Below are positions 8,492 through 17,165 of a DNA stretch of 64,000 nucleotides, one piece after another. Position 1 is the stretch's first letter. Each line of letters starts with the position of its first letter. The notes under the pieces are model-generated. The model ran no database searches and was not told the DNA's origin. It saw only the letters and a list, made by a program, of their open reading frames with translations. The stretch is from an uncultured Pelagibacteraceae bacterium (GTDB taxonomy: Bacteria; Pseudomonadota; Alphaproteobacteria; Pelagibacterales; Pelagibacteraceae). Location of the stretch: positions 62,001-126,000 of the forward strand of contig CACLEJ010000004.1 in NCBI GenBank assembly GCA_902605865.1, in the 5' to 3' direction. The translations under genes were made by a program, and so were the position numbers.

Positions 8492-9395
8492 GATTATAAC
8501 TTCAAAACCTGAAGTTTTGTGGAATTTGAAATGTACATTAGGTGAAGGTACTTTGTGGGTCAAAGAGCATAATTCAATTTATTTTACAGATATAAAAAAA
8601 AAAAGAATTCATATTTTAAATTTTAAAAATAAAAAAAAAGAAACTATTAAAGTAAATAAAGAAATAGGATTTTTAGCTCATATTAAAAATAATATATTTA
8701 TATTAGGTCTTCAAGGTGAATTAAGAATAGTTAATTTAAAAAGTAAAAAAAAAATTAAATCTATAGCCATTGAAAAGTCATTAAAAATGAACAGGATTAA
8801 TGATGGCAAAACAGATCTTAATGGGAAACTTTGGTTTGGAACCATGGATAACCCTGAAAGAAATATTCCAAATGGATCTCTTTATTGTCTCGATAAAAAA
8901 TTTAATCTTAAAAAAGTAGATGACAATTACATGATAACTAATGGACCAGCATTTATTGATAAAAAAAACTTTTACCATACAGATAGTAGAAAAAAGGTAA
9001 TCTACAAAATTAAGATAGATAAAAATGCAGATATAATAAGTAAAAAAATATTTAAAAGATTTTCAAATAAGGAAGGAGTGCCAGATGGCATGACCTTGGA
9101 TAAAGCTGGAAATTTATGGGTATGCCAATTTCACGGAGCTTGCGTAAGTGTTTTAAATAAATTTGCTAAACAGATACATAAGATCAATTTACCCGCTAAA
9201 AATATTACTAATTGTGCCTTTGGGGGTCCAAAAAATTCAGATTTATTTGTCACATCTGCATTAAAAGGCATGAAAAACAGTGAAATTAAAAAATTTAAAT
9301 TTTCGGGAAGTTTATTTAAAATACAAACTAATGCTATTGGTATAAACCAGAAAAAGTTTGTAATTAAAAATGCTAAAAAGAGACCTCTATTATGA
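8484..9395 (+). CDS. SMP-30/gluconolactonase/LRE family lactonase
   Basis: A 303-residue six-bladed beta-propeller protein. Expected metal ligands are seen as Glu21 (LGEGTLW), the Asn in RINDGKTD and the Asp in VPDGMTLDKAGNLWV. The family hydrolyses aldonolactones to aldonic acids. Coming last in this operon it would open the sugar lactone and supply the acid to the dehydratases. The C-terminal third is very lysine-rich, as in other proteins of this AT-rich genome. Its last 26 bases overlap the start of the PEP carboxylase gene. Confidence 0.86.
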   Translation: MAKIITSKPEVLWNLKCTLGEGTLWVKEHNSIYFTDIKKKRIHILNFKNKKKETIKVNKEIGFLAHIKNNIFILGLQGELRIVNLKSKKKIKSIAIEKSLKMNRINDGKTDLNGKLWFGTMDNPERNIPNGSLYCLDKKFNLKKVDDNYMITNGPAFIDKKNFYHTDSRKKVIYKIKIDKNADIISKKIFKRFSNKEGVPDGMTLDKAGNLWVCQFHGACVSVLNKFAKQIHKINLPAKNITNCAFGGPKNSDLFVTSALKGMKNSEIKKFKFSGSLFKIQTNAIGINQKKFVIKNAKKRPLL

Positions 9396-12057
9396 AAGAA
9401 TACCAACAAAATCTTTAAGAGATGATGTTAGATATTTAGGTAATATATTAGGAAGAGTAATTAAAGAACAAGAAGGACAGAAGTTTTTTGATCTTGTTGA
9501 GAAGATTAGATTACTGTCTAAAGCAAATATAGCTAATAAAAATCATAGAGATCCCTTTAAAAAAATTTTAAACGAAGTTAAAAAATTATCTCCAAACTCA
9601 CTTTTCAAATTAACTAGAGCATTTAACCACTTTATGAATTTTTATAATTTGGCTGAATCAATTGATGCTTCAAGGACTTTAGACCTTTACGAAAATGTCA
9701 AACAAGATAAAAAATTTCAAAATATTTTCATAGAAGAGATATTTGAAAATTTTTTTAAAAATAAAAAAATATCAAATAATAAAATCTATAATATTGCAAA
9801 AAGTTTAAATATTGGAATTGTTTTAACTGCGCATCCAACTGAAGTTAAAAGAAGAACCTTAATACAGAAATACCATTCCTTAACAGAAATATTAGAGCAA
9901 AGAAATCTACTTAAAAATTATCCTTCAAAATTAAAAATTTTAGATCGTAAAGTTTTTGATGAGATCACAATTATATGGAATACAGATGAAATTAAAAGAT
10001 CCAAACCAACCCCTGCAGAAGAAGCAAGATGGGGACTTGCAATTATAGAAGATAGCTTGTGGGATACAATTCCTAAAGTATATAGAAGATTAAATCAAAT
10101 ATTTGAAAAAAATATGGGTAAAGGTTTGCCTAAAAATTTTAATCCTATTGAATTTGGATCATGGATGGGTGGTGATAGAGATGGAAATCCATTTGTTACT
10201 GCAGAAATTACTAAAAGAGTCATTTTATTATCAAGGTGGGAGGCAGCTAAACTTTATGAGAAGTCAATGACAAAGTTAATTAGATCTTACTCTATGGAAA
10301 AATGTTCAAAAAAAATATTAAAAACCACAGGAAAATCATTCGAGCCTTATAGAGTTTATTTAAGACCTTTAAGAGATAAATTAAGAAAAACGCATAGATC
10401 AATTGAACAGTATTTAGTAAATAATAAACCACTAAATGAAAAAAATTTATTATCTGAAAGAGAAGAAATTCTAAAACCATTGAGAGTAGTAAGAGAGTCG
10501 TTAGAGCAAAATCAAAGTGAAAATATAGCAAGTGGCGATCTACTAGATTTAATGCGTAGAGCTAAATGTTTTGGCATAAATCTTGCTCGACTTGATATAA
10601 GACAAGAGTCTTCAAGACATTCTCAATTATTGGAAGAATATATAAAGAAAAAGCTTAACCAAGATTATTCATCATGGGATGAGGATAGAAAAATAAGGTA
10701 TTTATCTGCAAAAATGCAGAGCAAAAATTTATTAAAAAATTTTCAATTTAAAAATAAGGAAAATAAAGAAGTATGGTCCACTTTTAAAGTATTGGCAACT
10801 CAACCCAAAGAGTGTCTAGGAGCGTATGTAATATCAATGACATCCTCAGCTTCAGATATTTTATCAGTTATGTTTTTGCAAAAGGAGGCAAACATTGAAA
10901 ATAGACTAAGAGTAGTACCTTTGTTTGAAACGTTGGATGATTTAATAAATGCAAAACCTATTATGGAAAAACTTTTTTCATTAAAATGGTACAGAAAAGA
11001 TATTAATCATAAACAGGAAATCATGATTGGATACTCAGACTCTAGCAAAGATGCTGGAAAGCTTTCTGCGAGCTGGAACCAATATAAATTACAACAAGAA
11101 ATAATTAAACTAGCTAAAAAATATAAAATAGACGTAACATTTTTTCATGGAAGAGGAGGATCTGCTGGCAGAGGAGGTGGACCAATACAGGCTACATTGA
11201 GATCACAGCCAGCGGGTTCAGTTAATGGTAAAATTCGAATAACTGATCAAGGAGAAGTTATACAACAAAAATATGGTTATGAGCCGTTGGCAAAATATAA
11301 TCTATGTAGTTACATAGGATCTGTTATGGAAGCTACTTTAAACCCACCTCCAAAACCAAAAGATAGTTGGGTAAAATTAATTCAAAGTATGTCAGAAATA
11401 TCAACAAGCTCTTATAGAAAAAATATAAATCAAAGTTCAGATTTTATAAGATATTTTAAAACTGTAACTCCACATATGGCACTTGGTAAATTGTCAATAG
11501 GTTCTAGACCTTCTAAAAGAAAAAATGTTGATAATATAAATAGTTTGAGAGCAATCCCTTGGGTATTTGCCTGGACGCAGATTAGATTAATGTTACCTGC
11601 ATGGTTAGGTACTGCAGAAGCTTTGAGATATTCATCAATTAAAAAATTTAAAAAGACACTTATAGATATGGAAAAAAATTGGCCGTATTTTAATTCAACA
11701 ATGGACTTACTTGATATGGTACTTTCAAAAGTAGACCCAGAGATATCTAAAATTTATGAAAAAAATTTAGCTGATGACAAACTCATAAGAGTTGGAAAAA
11801 AATTAAGGTTTCAATTTGATGCAGTTAAAAAATTAAATGATCAAATAACACCAAAAGAAATTTATAAACAAAGAAAGAGTTTTAGAGGTCCAGCAATTAT
11901 TAGAAACATATATTCCGAAATCCTTAATGTTTTACAAGCAGTAGTAATGAATAAGCTTTTGCAAAAAAAATTAAACAAGAAGGATAAAAAAGACTTGAAT
12001 GATGCAATGATGGCATCAATAGCAGGTATTTCAGCAGCTATTAAAAATACAGGATAA
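9370..12057 (+). CDS. ppc: Phosphoenolpyruvate carboxylase
   Basis: An 895-residue enzyme that adds bicarbonate to PEP to give oxaloacetate and so refills the TCA cycle. The catalytic histidine is His155 in TAHPTEVKRR. Other signatures are GSWMGGDRDGNPFVT, the glycine loop FHGRGGSAGRGGGP, GEVIQQKYG, and the C-terminus ending in KNTG, as is usual. Length is normal for bacterial Ppc. The start at 9370 lies inside the lactonase gene (26-base overlap). The only nearby ATG, at 9392, is out of frame and ends after eight codons. The stop overlaps the ccdA start by one base. Confidence 0.97.
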   Translation: MLKRDLYYERIPTKSLRDDVRYLGNILGRVIKEQEGQKFFDLVEKIRLLSKANIANKNHRDPFKKILNEVKKLSPNSLFKLTRAFNHFMNFYNLAESIDASRTLDLYENVKQDKKFQNIFIEEIFENFFKNKKISNNKIYNIAKSLNIGIVLTAHPTEVKRRTLIQKYHSLTEILEQRNLLKNYPSKLKILDRKVFDEITIIWNTDEIKRSKPTPAEEARWGLAIIEDSLWDTIPKVYRRLNQIFEKNMGKGLPKNFNPIEFGSWMGGDRDGNPFVTAEITKRVILLSRWEAAKLYEKSMTKLIRSYSMEKCSKKILKTTGKSFEPYRVYLRPLRDKLRKTHRSIEQYLVNNKPLNEKNLLSEREEILKPLRVVRESLEQNQSENIASGDLLDLMRRAKCFGINLARLDIRQESSRHSQLLEEYIKKKLNQDYSSWDEDRKIRYLSAKMQSKNLLKNFQFKNKENKEVWSTFKVLATQPKECLGAYVISMTSSASDILSVMFLQKEANIENRLRVVPLFETLDDLINAKPIMEKLFSLKWYRKDINHKQEIMIGYSDSSKDAGKLSASWNQYKLQQEIIKLAKKYKIDVTFFHGRGGSAGRGGGPIQATLRSQPAGSVNGKIRITDQGEVIQQKYGYEPLAKYNLCSYIGSVMEATLNPPPKPKDSWVKLIQSMSEISTSSYRKNINQSSDFIRYFKTVTPHMALGKLSIGSRPSKRKNVDNINSLRAIPWVFAWTQIRLMLPAWLGTAEALRYSSIKKFKKTLIDMEKNWPYFNSTMDLLDMVLSKVDPEISKIYEKNLADDKLIRVGKKLRFQFDAVKKLNDQITPKEIYKQRKSFRGPAIIRNIYSEILNVLQAVVMNKLLQKKLNKKDKKDLNDAMMASIAGISAAIKNTG

Positions 12058-12764
12058 TGATCGAATTTATTTTAGCCTTTGGAGCAGGTTTGCTTAGCTT
12101 TTTATCTCCATGTGTTCTGCCATTAATACCAGGATATATATCATATATATCAGGATCAACTCTTAATGAATTACTTGAAAAAAAAACTGTAAATATTTTT
12201 CCTATAATTTTATTTGCAGTTGGATTTTCTATAGTATTCATAAGTTTTGGAGCTACAGCTACATTTTTAGGATCTCTAATTTTAGATAACTCATATCAAC
12301 TCAGAATTGGGGCTGGAGTAATTATAATTATATTCTCGCTACAAATATTGGGGCTAATAAATCTAAAGTTTTTAAATTATGAGAAAAGATTTCAAACAAA
12401 TAATAATACAGGAATAATAAGTTCTATTTTAATTGGGATGGCTTTTGGCTTTGGTTGGACACCATGTATTGGTCCAATTCTGGGATCAATTCTTGCAATT
12501 GCTTCAACAGAAGATAGCATTAATAAAGGAATTGGACTTTTGTCATTTTATTCTCTTGGACTAGCAATTCCCTTTGTTCTATCAGGTTACTTGATACAAA
12601 AATTTATGATTTTTTCTAAAAATCTAAAAGCAAAAATGAAGATGATAAATATGTTTGGTGGATCTCTACTGTTAATTACAGGAATACTAATGATTACTAA
12701 TCAATTGCAAGCCTTAGGTTATTATCTTCTCGAGTTTATGCCTTTTCTACAGAGTATAGGTTAA
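12057..12764 (+). CDS. ccdA: Cytochrome c biogenesis protein CcdA
   Basis: A 235-residue inner-membrane protein with six hydrophobic segments. The two redox cysteines are Cys19 (LSPCVLPLIPGY) and Cys137 (GWTPCIGPILGS), each in its family motif. CcdA carries electrons from cytoplasmic thioredoxin across the membrane to reduce periplasmic thiol proteins such as those that mature cytochromes c. The start overlaps the ppc stop by one base (TAATG), which implies translational coupling although the functions are unrelated. It ends one base before the convergent oxygenase gene. Confidence 0.95.
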   Translation: MIEFILAFGAGLLSFLSPCVLPLIPGYISYISGSTLNELLEKKTVNIFPIILFAVGFSIVFISFGATATFLGSLILDNSYQLRIGAGVIIIIFSLQILGLINLKFLNYEKRFQTNNNTGIISSILIGMAFGFGWTPCIGPILGSILAIASTEDSINKGIGLLSFYSLGLAIPFVLSGYLIQKFMIFSKNLKAKMKMINMFGGSLLLITGILMITNQLQALGYYLLEFMPFLQSIG

Positions 12765-12765
12765 A

Positions 12766-13884
12766 TTAATTTATATTAAACTTTCTTTGTAAATGTCTAA
12801 GCTTGCTATCAGTACTATCATATTCAATATAGCATCCTTGTAAAAATCGTTTACCCTCATTTGGATTAAATTCTGTTCTACCATGAAGTAATCTATAATT
12901 ATCCATCATAATTAAATCTCCAGACATTAATTTAAATTCTATTTTATAGAAATCAGAGTTATATAAATCAGATAATTTTTTTCTAGCCTTATAATAAAGG
13001 TCTAGTTCCTCTTTTTTTAAAACTGGTACGTAATCAAGCCGAGGACTAAATCTAACTTGTTTAAAATTCTTGTTTTCATCTAGCTCTATTAATTCAGACC
13101 AGTCTTCTAAAATCACATCTTTATCAATAAATTTAAATTTTACTTTTACTTTAGTTAATATTTCATAATATTCAGGAAAGTCTTTTTTTAAATCTTCAGT
13201 AACCGTATAACCATCGACCAACGTAGATAAACCACCAGTTACTTCATTATCAATACAATGCAATATCTGAATACTAGGGACGGGATTTCTATATGGATTA
13301 TCGGTATGAGGAGCTAAAGGTAATGGTGTATAGGCTAGATCATTAGGATTAGGTTTTGATGAAACATTAAAGTGTTCACCAAAATTAGTTCTTCTAACAC
13401 TACCCACAGAGTTAGCAAATTTGATTAAATAATTATCATAAGTCGGAACATTCTTTAAAATTGCAAATCCATACTTGTAAAAAGACGCAAGTAATTCATG
13501 CATTTCAACACTTTCATAAATAGTCTCATGAAAATTAAATTTTTTTACGTCATTAAGTGAGGAAGTCCATTTTACTTTTTCTTTAATTTTACTAATTGAA
13601 TTGGAATTTTTAAATTCTCGAATTATATTATTAATATCAATTTTAGTTTCTATTCCATCTGAAAAAGTTATGTTTAGGTGGTCTTTTTCAATTATTGCTG
13701 ATTTGATAATGACGTCTGACTCCATTGTACTTGGATCAAAGAGTCTCTGCTGTGTATTTTGATCAAGTAATTCAATATTTTCTACTCTTTCTCTTAGCCA
13801 AAAAGGATGAATTTCTTCATTCAGATTTTCATCTCTAAAGAAAACCTTATTATTATCTAATTCAATTTTCATAAAATTGAGCAT
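12766..13884 (-). CDS. 2-oxoglutarate/Fe(II) oxygenase, gamma-butyrobetaine hydroxylase-like (TauD fold)
   Basis: A 372-residue protein. Residues around 26-36 (HPFWLRERVEN) match the N-terminal domain of gamma-butyrobetaine hydroxylases. The TauD-like catalytic domain follows with His193-x-Asp195 (PHTDNPYR) and the distal His in YRLLHGRTEF; an arginine for 2-oxoglutarate is available in GKRFLQG. The CxC-type cysteines that bind zinc in the N-terminal domain of the eukaryotic enzymes are absent. It likely hydroxylates a quaternary-amine or related acid. Two in-frame starts, 13884 and 13872, are both possible. It stands alone on this strand. Confidence 0.85.
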   Translation of the reverse strand: MLNFMKIELDNNKVFFRDENLNEEIHPFWLRERVENIELLDQNTQQRLFDPSTMESDVIIKSAIIEKDHLNITFSDGIETKIDINNIIREFKNSNSISKIKEKVKWTSSLNDVKKFNFHETIYESVEMHELLASFYKYGFAILKNVPTYDNYLIKFANSVGSVRRTNFGEHFNVSSKPNPNDLAYTPLPLAPHTDNPYRNPVPSIQILHCIDNEVTGGLSTLVDGYTVTEDLKKDFPEYYEILTKVKVKFKFIDKDVILEDWSELIELDENKNFKQVRFSPRLDYVPVLKKEELDLYYKARKKLSDLYNSDFYKIEFKLMSGDLIMMDNYRLLHGRTEFNPNEGKRFLQGCYIEYDSTDSKLRHLQRKFNIN

Positions 13885-13933
13885 TAATTAAAAAATATCT
13901 TTAATCAAGAGAAATTAAGTAGTATTTGGAATT

Positions 13934-14737
13934 ATGGATAGTAATCTAATAATTAAAAATAATGAATTTCCAAAGTTTTTGAACCAACTTGCAATTGATT
14001 TAACGAATTTTTATTTTAAAAAACTTAATAAGCCTTTTAAAGTTAATAATAAATTACTTGGCAAAGGATATGACCCCGTTACTACATGCGATAAAGCTTT
14101 TGAAAAATTTATTAGAGCAAAGATAGGCAAAAAATTTCCTGGTCATGAAATTATTGGAGAAGAATATGGTTACAAAAAAACTAAAAGTGATTTTAGTTGG
14201 GTAATTGATCCCATAGATGGAACCAGGTCATTTGTTATAGGAAGTCCTACTTGGAGTAATTTAATATCAGTAAATTATAAAGGCAATCCAATATTTGGTT
14301 TGGCAAACTTTCCAATGTTAAATAAATATTATTATAATCAATCTACAAAAATTGCATATGTTGTTGAAAATAAAAAAAGAAAAAAAATATCAGTCAACAA
14401 GAGTGTTAAGTTTAAAGATATCAAATTAACAGCTGGTTTTCATGGAGCAATTTCATTAAATCAACAAAAAAAAATTCCAAAACTCATTAAATTGATACAA
14501 TTCCCTTGCTCAGATGCATTGTCATATGCTCAGATATGTGAAGGTAGAATTGATGTTGTATTGCAATGCAATAATAAAATTTGGGACATTCATCCACTAA
14601 TACCAATTATCAATGCATCTGGTGGTATTACTACAACTTGGAATAATAAAGATGCAAAGCAAGCAGGACATGTAGCGGTATCATCTAATAAAATAATTCA
14701 TAAAAAAATTTTAGGTTTGCTAAAGCCCATTGTATAA
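13934..14737 (+). CDS. Inositol-monophosphatase family phosphatase, HisN-like (histidinol-phosphatase type)
   Basis: A 267-residue Mg-dependent phosphatase. Metal-binding residues appear as Glu76/Glu77 (IIGEEYG) and Asp92/Asp95 in WVIDPIDGTRSF, with a third acidic site in KIWDIHPLIPI. The IDGTRSF form (rather than IDGTxNF) and GSPTWSNLI are features of the HisN group, which dephosphorylates histidinol phosphate in many alphaproteobacteria. No other histidine-synthesis gene is nearby, so another sugar or inositol phosphate is possible. It runs divergently from the oxygenase over a 49-base gap and precedes the amidotransferase by two bases. Confidence 0.85.
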   Translation: MDSNLIIKNNEFPKFLNQLAIDLTNFYFKKLNKPFKVNNKLLGKGYDPVTTCDKAFEKFIRAKIGKKFPGHEIIGEEYGYKKTKSDFSWVIDPIDGTRSFVIGSPTWSNLISVNYKGNPIFGLANFPMLNKYYYNQSTKIAYVVENKKRKKISVNKSVKFKDIKLTAGFHGAISLNQQKKIPKLIKLIQFPCSDALSYAQICEGRIDVVLQCNNKIWDIHPLIPIINASGGITTTWNNKDAKQAGHVAVSSNKIIHKKILGLLKPIV

Positions 14738-14739
14738 TA

Positions 14740-15471
14740 ATGGAAATTATTGTTCTTCAACACATAAATATTGAAGATCCTGGTTATATAAAAGATTTAA
14801 TGATCAAAGATGGAGTTAATATTACAACCGTTGAATTAGATGAAGGCGAAAAAATTCCGAATAATTTAAATTTTTTTGACGGAATGCTATGTATGGGTGG
14901 ACCAATGGATACTTGGATGGAAAAGGATTTTCCTTGGCTCATCGAAGAAAAAAAAAAAATTAAAGAGTTCGTTGTAGAATTAAATAAGCCATACTTAGGT
15001 TTTTGTCTTGGATGTCAATTATTGGGAGAAGTAATAGGAGGAAAAGTAGTTAAGACTAATAATCCTGAAATTGGAATGCTGGATGTAAACTTTTTGGATG
15101 AAAAAAAGAAAGATATACTTTTCGCAGATTTTCCTCCAAAAATTACATCATTACAATGGCACTCTTATGAGGTTAAAGAATTAGAAAAAAATAAAGATGT
15201 AACATTAATTGCTTCATCAAAAGAGACAAAATATCAAATATTTCGATATAAAAACAATGCTTATGGCATTCAATTCCACATAGAGATCAAAGATACAACT
15301 GTAAATGATTGGGGTTGTGTCCCTGAATATAAGTCAGCATTAGAAAATCAATTAGGACAGGGTGCTCTAGAAAAATTTGATAAAGAGGCTAAAGAAAATA
15401 TGACAAATATGAATAATTATTCAAAAATTTTATATACAAAGTTTAAAAACGATATCATTCTTAACAATTAA
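14740..15471 (+). CDS. Class I glutamine amidotransferase domain protein
   Basis: A 243-residue stand-alone GATase1 protein. The catalytic triad is Cys89 (GFCLGCQLLG), His180 and Glu182 (YGIQFHIEI). The fold and length resemble GMP-synthase-like amidotransferases of unknown partner. No synthase domain is fused or adjacent, so it may hydrolyse a gamma-glutamyl compound rather than feed ammonia to a partner. The preceding phosphatase gene ends two bases upstream and the two are probably cotranscribed. Specific substrate unknown. Confidence 0.85.
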   Translation: MEIIVLQHINIEDPGYIKDLMIKDGVNITTVELDEGEKIPNNLNFFDGMLCMGGPMDTWMEKDFPWLIEEKKKIKEFVVELNKPYLGFCLGCQLLGEVIGGKVVKTNNPEIGMLDVNFLDEKKKDILFADFPPKITSLQWHSYEVKELEKNKDVTLIASSKETKYQIFRYKNNAYGIQFHIEIKDTTVNDWGCVPEYKSALENQLGQGALEKFDKEAKENMTNMNNYSKILYTKFKNDIILNN

Positions 15472-15493
15472 GTTACCTATTTTACCCTTGTAG

Positions 15494-15522
15494 TTGACCC
15501 ATTAATCAGGTTTAATTTTATT
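15494..15522 (+). promoter_or_regulatory. Possible sigma-70 promoter for the peptide/opine ABC operon
   Basis: TTGACC at 15494-15499 is followed 17 bases later by TTTATT (15517-15522), in the only gap before the binding-protein gene. The match at the second box is four of six, so this is tentative. A strong ribosome site (AGGAGG) follows at 15533-15538. Confidence 0.35.
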
Positions 15523-15542
15523 TGTAATAATTAGGAGGAAAA

Positions 15543-17105
15543 ATGAAATTTAGAAATTTTATTAAAATTTTCTTTGCAATTTTATTTGTTTTTGTATCAA
15601 CACATTCATACGCGAAAACAATTAAATGGTCTATGCAAGGAGATAGTTTAACTTTGGATCCTCATGCCCAAAATGAAGGTCCTACAACACAAGTTTCAAG
15701 ACAGGTCTATGAAGCACTTGTAACAAGAGGTCTAGATATGAGTATTGAACCTCAACTTGCAACTGATTGGAAAACAACTGATCCAAATACTTGGGTTTTT
15801 AATTTAAGAAAAGGTGTAAAATTTTCTGACGGTACAGATATGACTGCAAAAGATGTTGTATTTAGTATTTTGAGAGCAAAACAACCTACATCAGATTTTA
15901 AAGAATACATAAGTACAATTTCTGATGTTAAAGAAATAGATAACTATACTGTTCAAGTGAGTACAAGTAAACCAAATCCAATTCTTTTAAACCAGTTATC
16001 AAATATATTTATAATGTCTAAAAAATGGTCTATTGATTTTGGAGCGACAGTTTCACAAAATTGGGATGGTGGTGAAGAAACATTCTCAGCAACTAACGCT
16101 ATGGGAACCGGACCATTCAAAATTACTTTAAGAGAGCCAAATACAAAGACAGTATTTGAGAGAAATAGTAATTGGTGGGGTTCAATGAAAGATAATGGTG
16201 TTACTGAAATACACTTATTACCAATTAAAAACTCAGCTACAAGAGTTGCAGCATTATTATCTGGTGAAGTTGATTTAGTAACTGATGCTCCAGTTCAAGA
16301 CTTAGCTAGAATTGGAAATTCTGCAGATCATGAAGTAGTGAGTACTGCTCAAATGCGTACAATCTTTTTAGGTATGGACCAAGCAGCAGATAAATTAAGA
16401 TCTGGAAATACTGGTGATAATCCATTTAAGAAAAAAGAAGTAAGACAAGCACTTTATCAAGCAATAGATATTGAAGCGATAAAGAAAAAAGTAATGAGAG
16501 GCCTTAGTGAGCCTGCAGGAATCATAACTTTTCCTGGTGTAAATGGATACACACAAGATCTAGATAAAAGATTGCCTTATGATGTTGATGCTGCGAAAAA
16601 ATTATTAGCTGATGCAGGATATCCAAAAGGTTTTGATGTTGAACTAAGATGCCCTAATGACAGGTATGTAAATGATGAAGCAATTTGCACAGCAGTAGTT
16701 GGAATGTTAGGTAAAATAGGCGTTAATGTTAACTTATTTGCTCAAACTAAAAGTAAACACTTTAAAGAGCTTAAAGAAGATAAAGGTGATTTCTATATGC
16801 TAGGATGGGGAGTTCCAACATTAGATAGTCATTATGTTTTTCATTATCTGTATGAGTCAGGTGCTAGCTGGAATAAAGTAAACTTTAGCAACAGCGAAGT
16901 TGATGCTGCTATAAGAGTTATGGAAGGTGAAGTTGACTTAGATAAAAGAAATGCAGCTATTGCAAATGCTTGGAAAATTGTAAAAGATGATATTTCATAT
17001 CTTCCTCTACATCACCAAGTAATTTCTTGGGCAACTAAAAAAAATGTAGATGTTCCAATAAGACCGAATAATGAACCATTATTCCGTTTTGCAAGTTTTA
17101 AATAA
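15543..17105 (+). CDS. ABC transporter substrate-binding protein, family 5 (peptide/opine/nickel type)
   Basis: A 520-residue exported protein with a signal peptide at residues 1-24 (cut after HSYA). The mature start TIKWSMQGDSLTLDPH and the segment LATDWKTTDPNTWVFNLRKGVKFSDG are the classic SBP_bac_5 signature. A strong ribosome site (AGGAGG) precedes the ATG. It binds an oligopeptide, opine or similar ligand in the periplasm and delivers it to the two permeases and the double ATPase encoded next. Ligand identity cannot be deduced. A strong inverted repeat follows its stop. Confidence 0.93.
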   Translation: MKFRNFIKIFFAILFVFVSTHSYAKTIKWSMQGDSLTLDPHAQNEGPTTQVSRQVYEALVTRGLDMSIEPQLATDWKTTDPNTWVFNLRKGVKFSDGTDMTAKDVVFSILRAKQPTSDFKEYISTISDVKEIDNYTVQVSTSKPNPILLNQLSNIFIMSKKWSIDFGATVSQNWDGGEETFSATNAMGTGPFKITLREPNTKTVFERNSNWWGSMKDNGVTEIHLLPIKNSATRVAALLSGEVDLVTDAPVQDLARIGNSADHEVVSTAQMRTIFLGMDQAADKLRSGNTGDNPFKKKEVRQALYQAIDIEAIKKKVMRGLSEPAGIITFPGVNGYTQDLDKRLPYDVDAAKKLLADAGYPKGFDVELRCPNDRYVNDEAICTAVVGMLGKIGVNVNLFAQTKSKHFKELKEDKGDFYMLGWGVPTLDSHYVFHYLYESGASWNKVNFSNSEVDAAIRVMEGEVDLDKRNAAIANAWKIVKDDISYLPLHHQVISWATKKNVDVPIRPNNEPLFRFASFK

Positions 17106-17114
17106 ATAACTTTT

Positions 17115-17147
17115 TTATAAGCCCTTTGTTTAACAAAGGGCTTATAA
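17115..17147 (+). terminator. Hairpin between binding-protein and permease genes (peptide ABC)
   Basis: A 16-bp perfect inverted repeat (TTATAAGCCCTTTGTT and its complement) around one central base; the real loop must open to at least three bases. It sits nine bases after the binding-protein stop. No T-run follows it on the plus strand, so RNA stabilisation or partial attenuation is more likely than full termination. Confidence 0.75.
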
Positions 17148-17165
17148 GTATAAATATTTCTTAAA

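Noticed and set aside
9370..9395. 26-base overlap of ppc with the lactonase gene as a possible misassembly or frameshift
   Set aside because: Both proteins have normal lengths and ends (Ppc starts at a usual position and the lactonase ends with family-like sequence), so this is just tight packing.
15494..15510. TTGACCCATT, a partial match to the tau operator-like motif, upstream of the peptide ABC operon
   Set aside because: Only the first ten bases fit; the second half (AATCAGG) does not match TTTTRGACA. It is better read as part of a -35 region.
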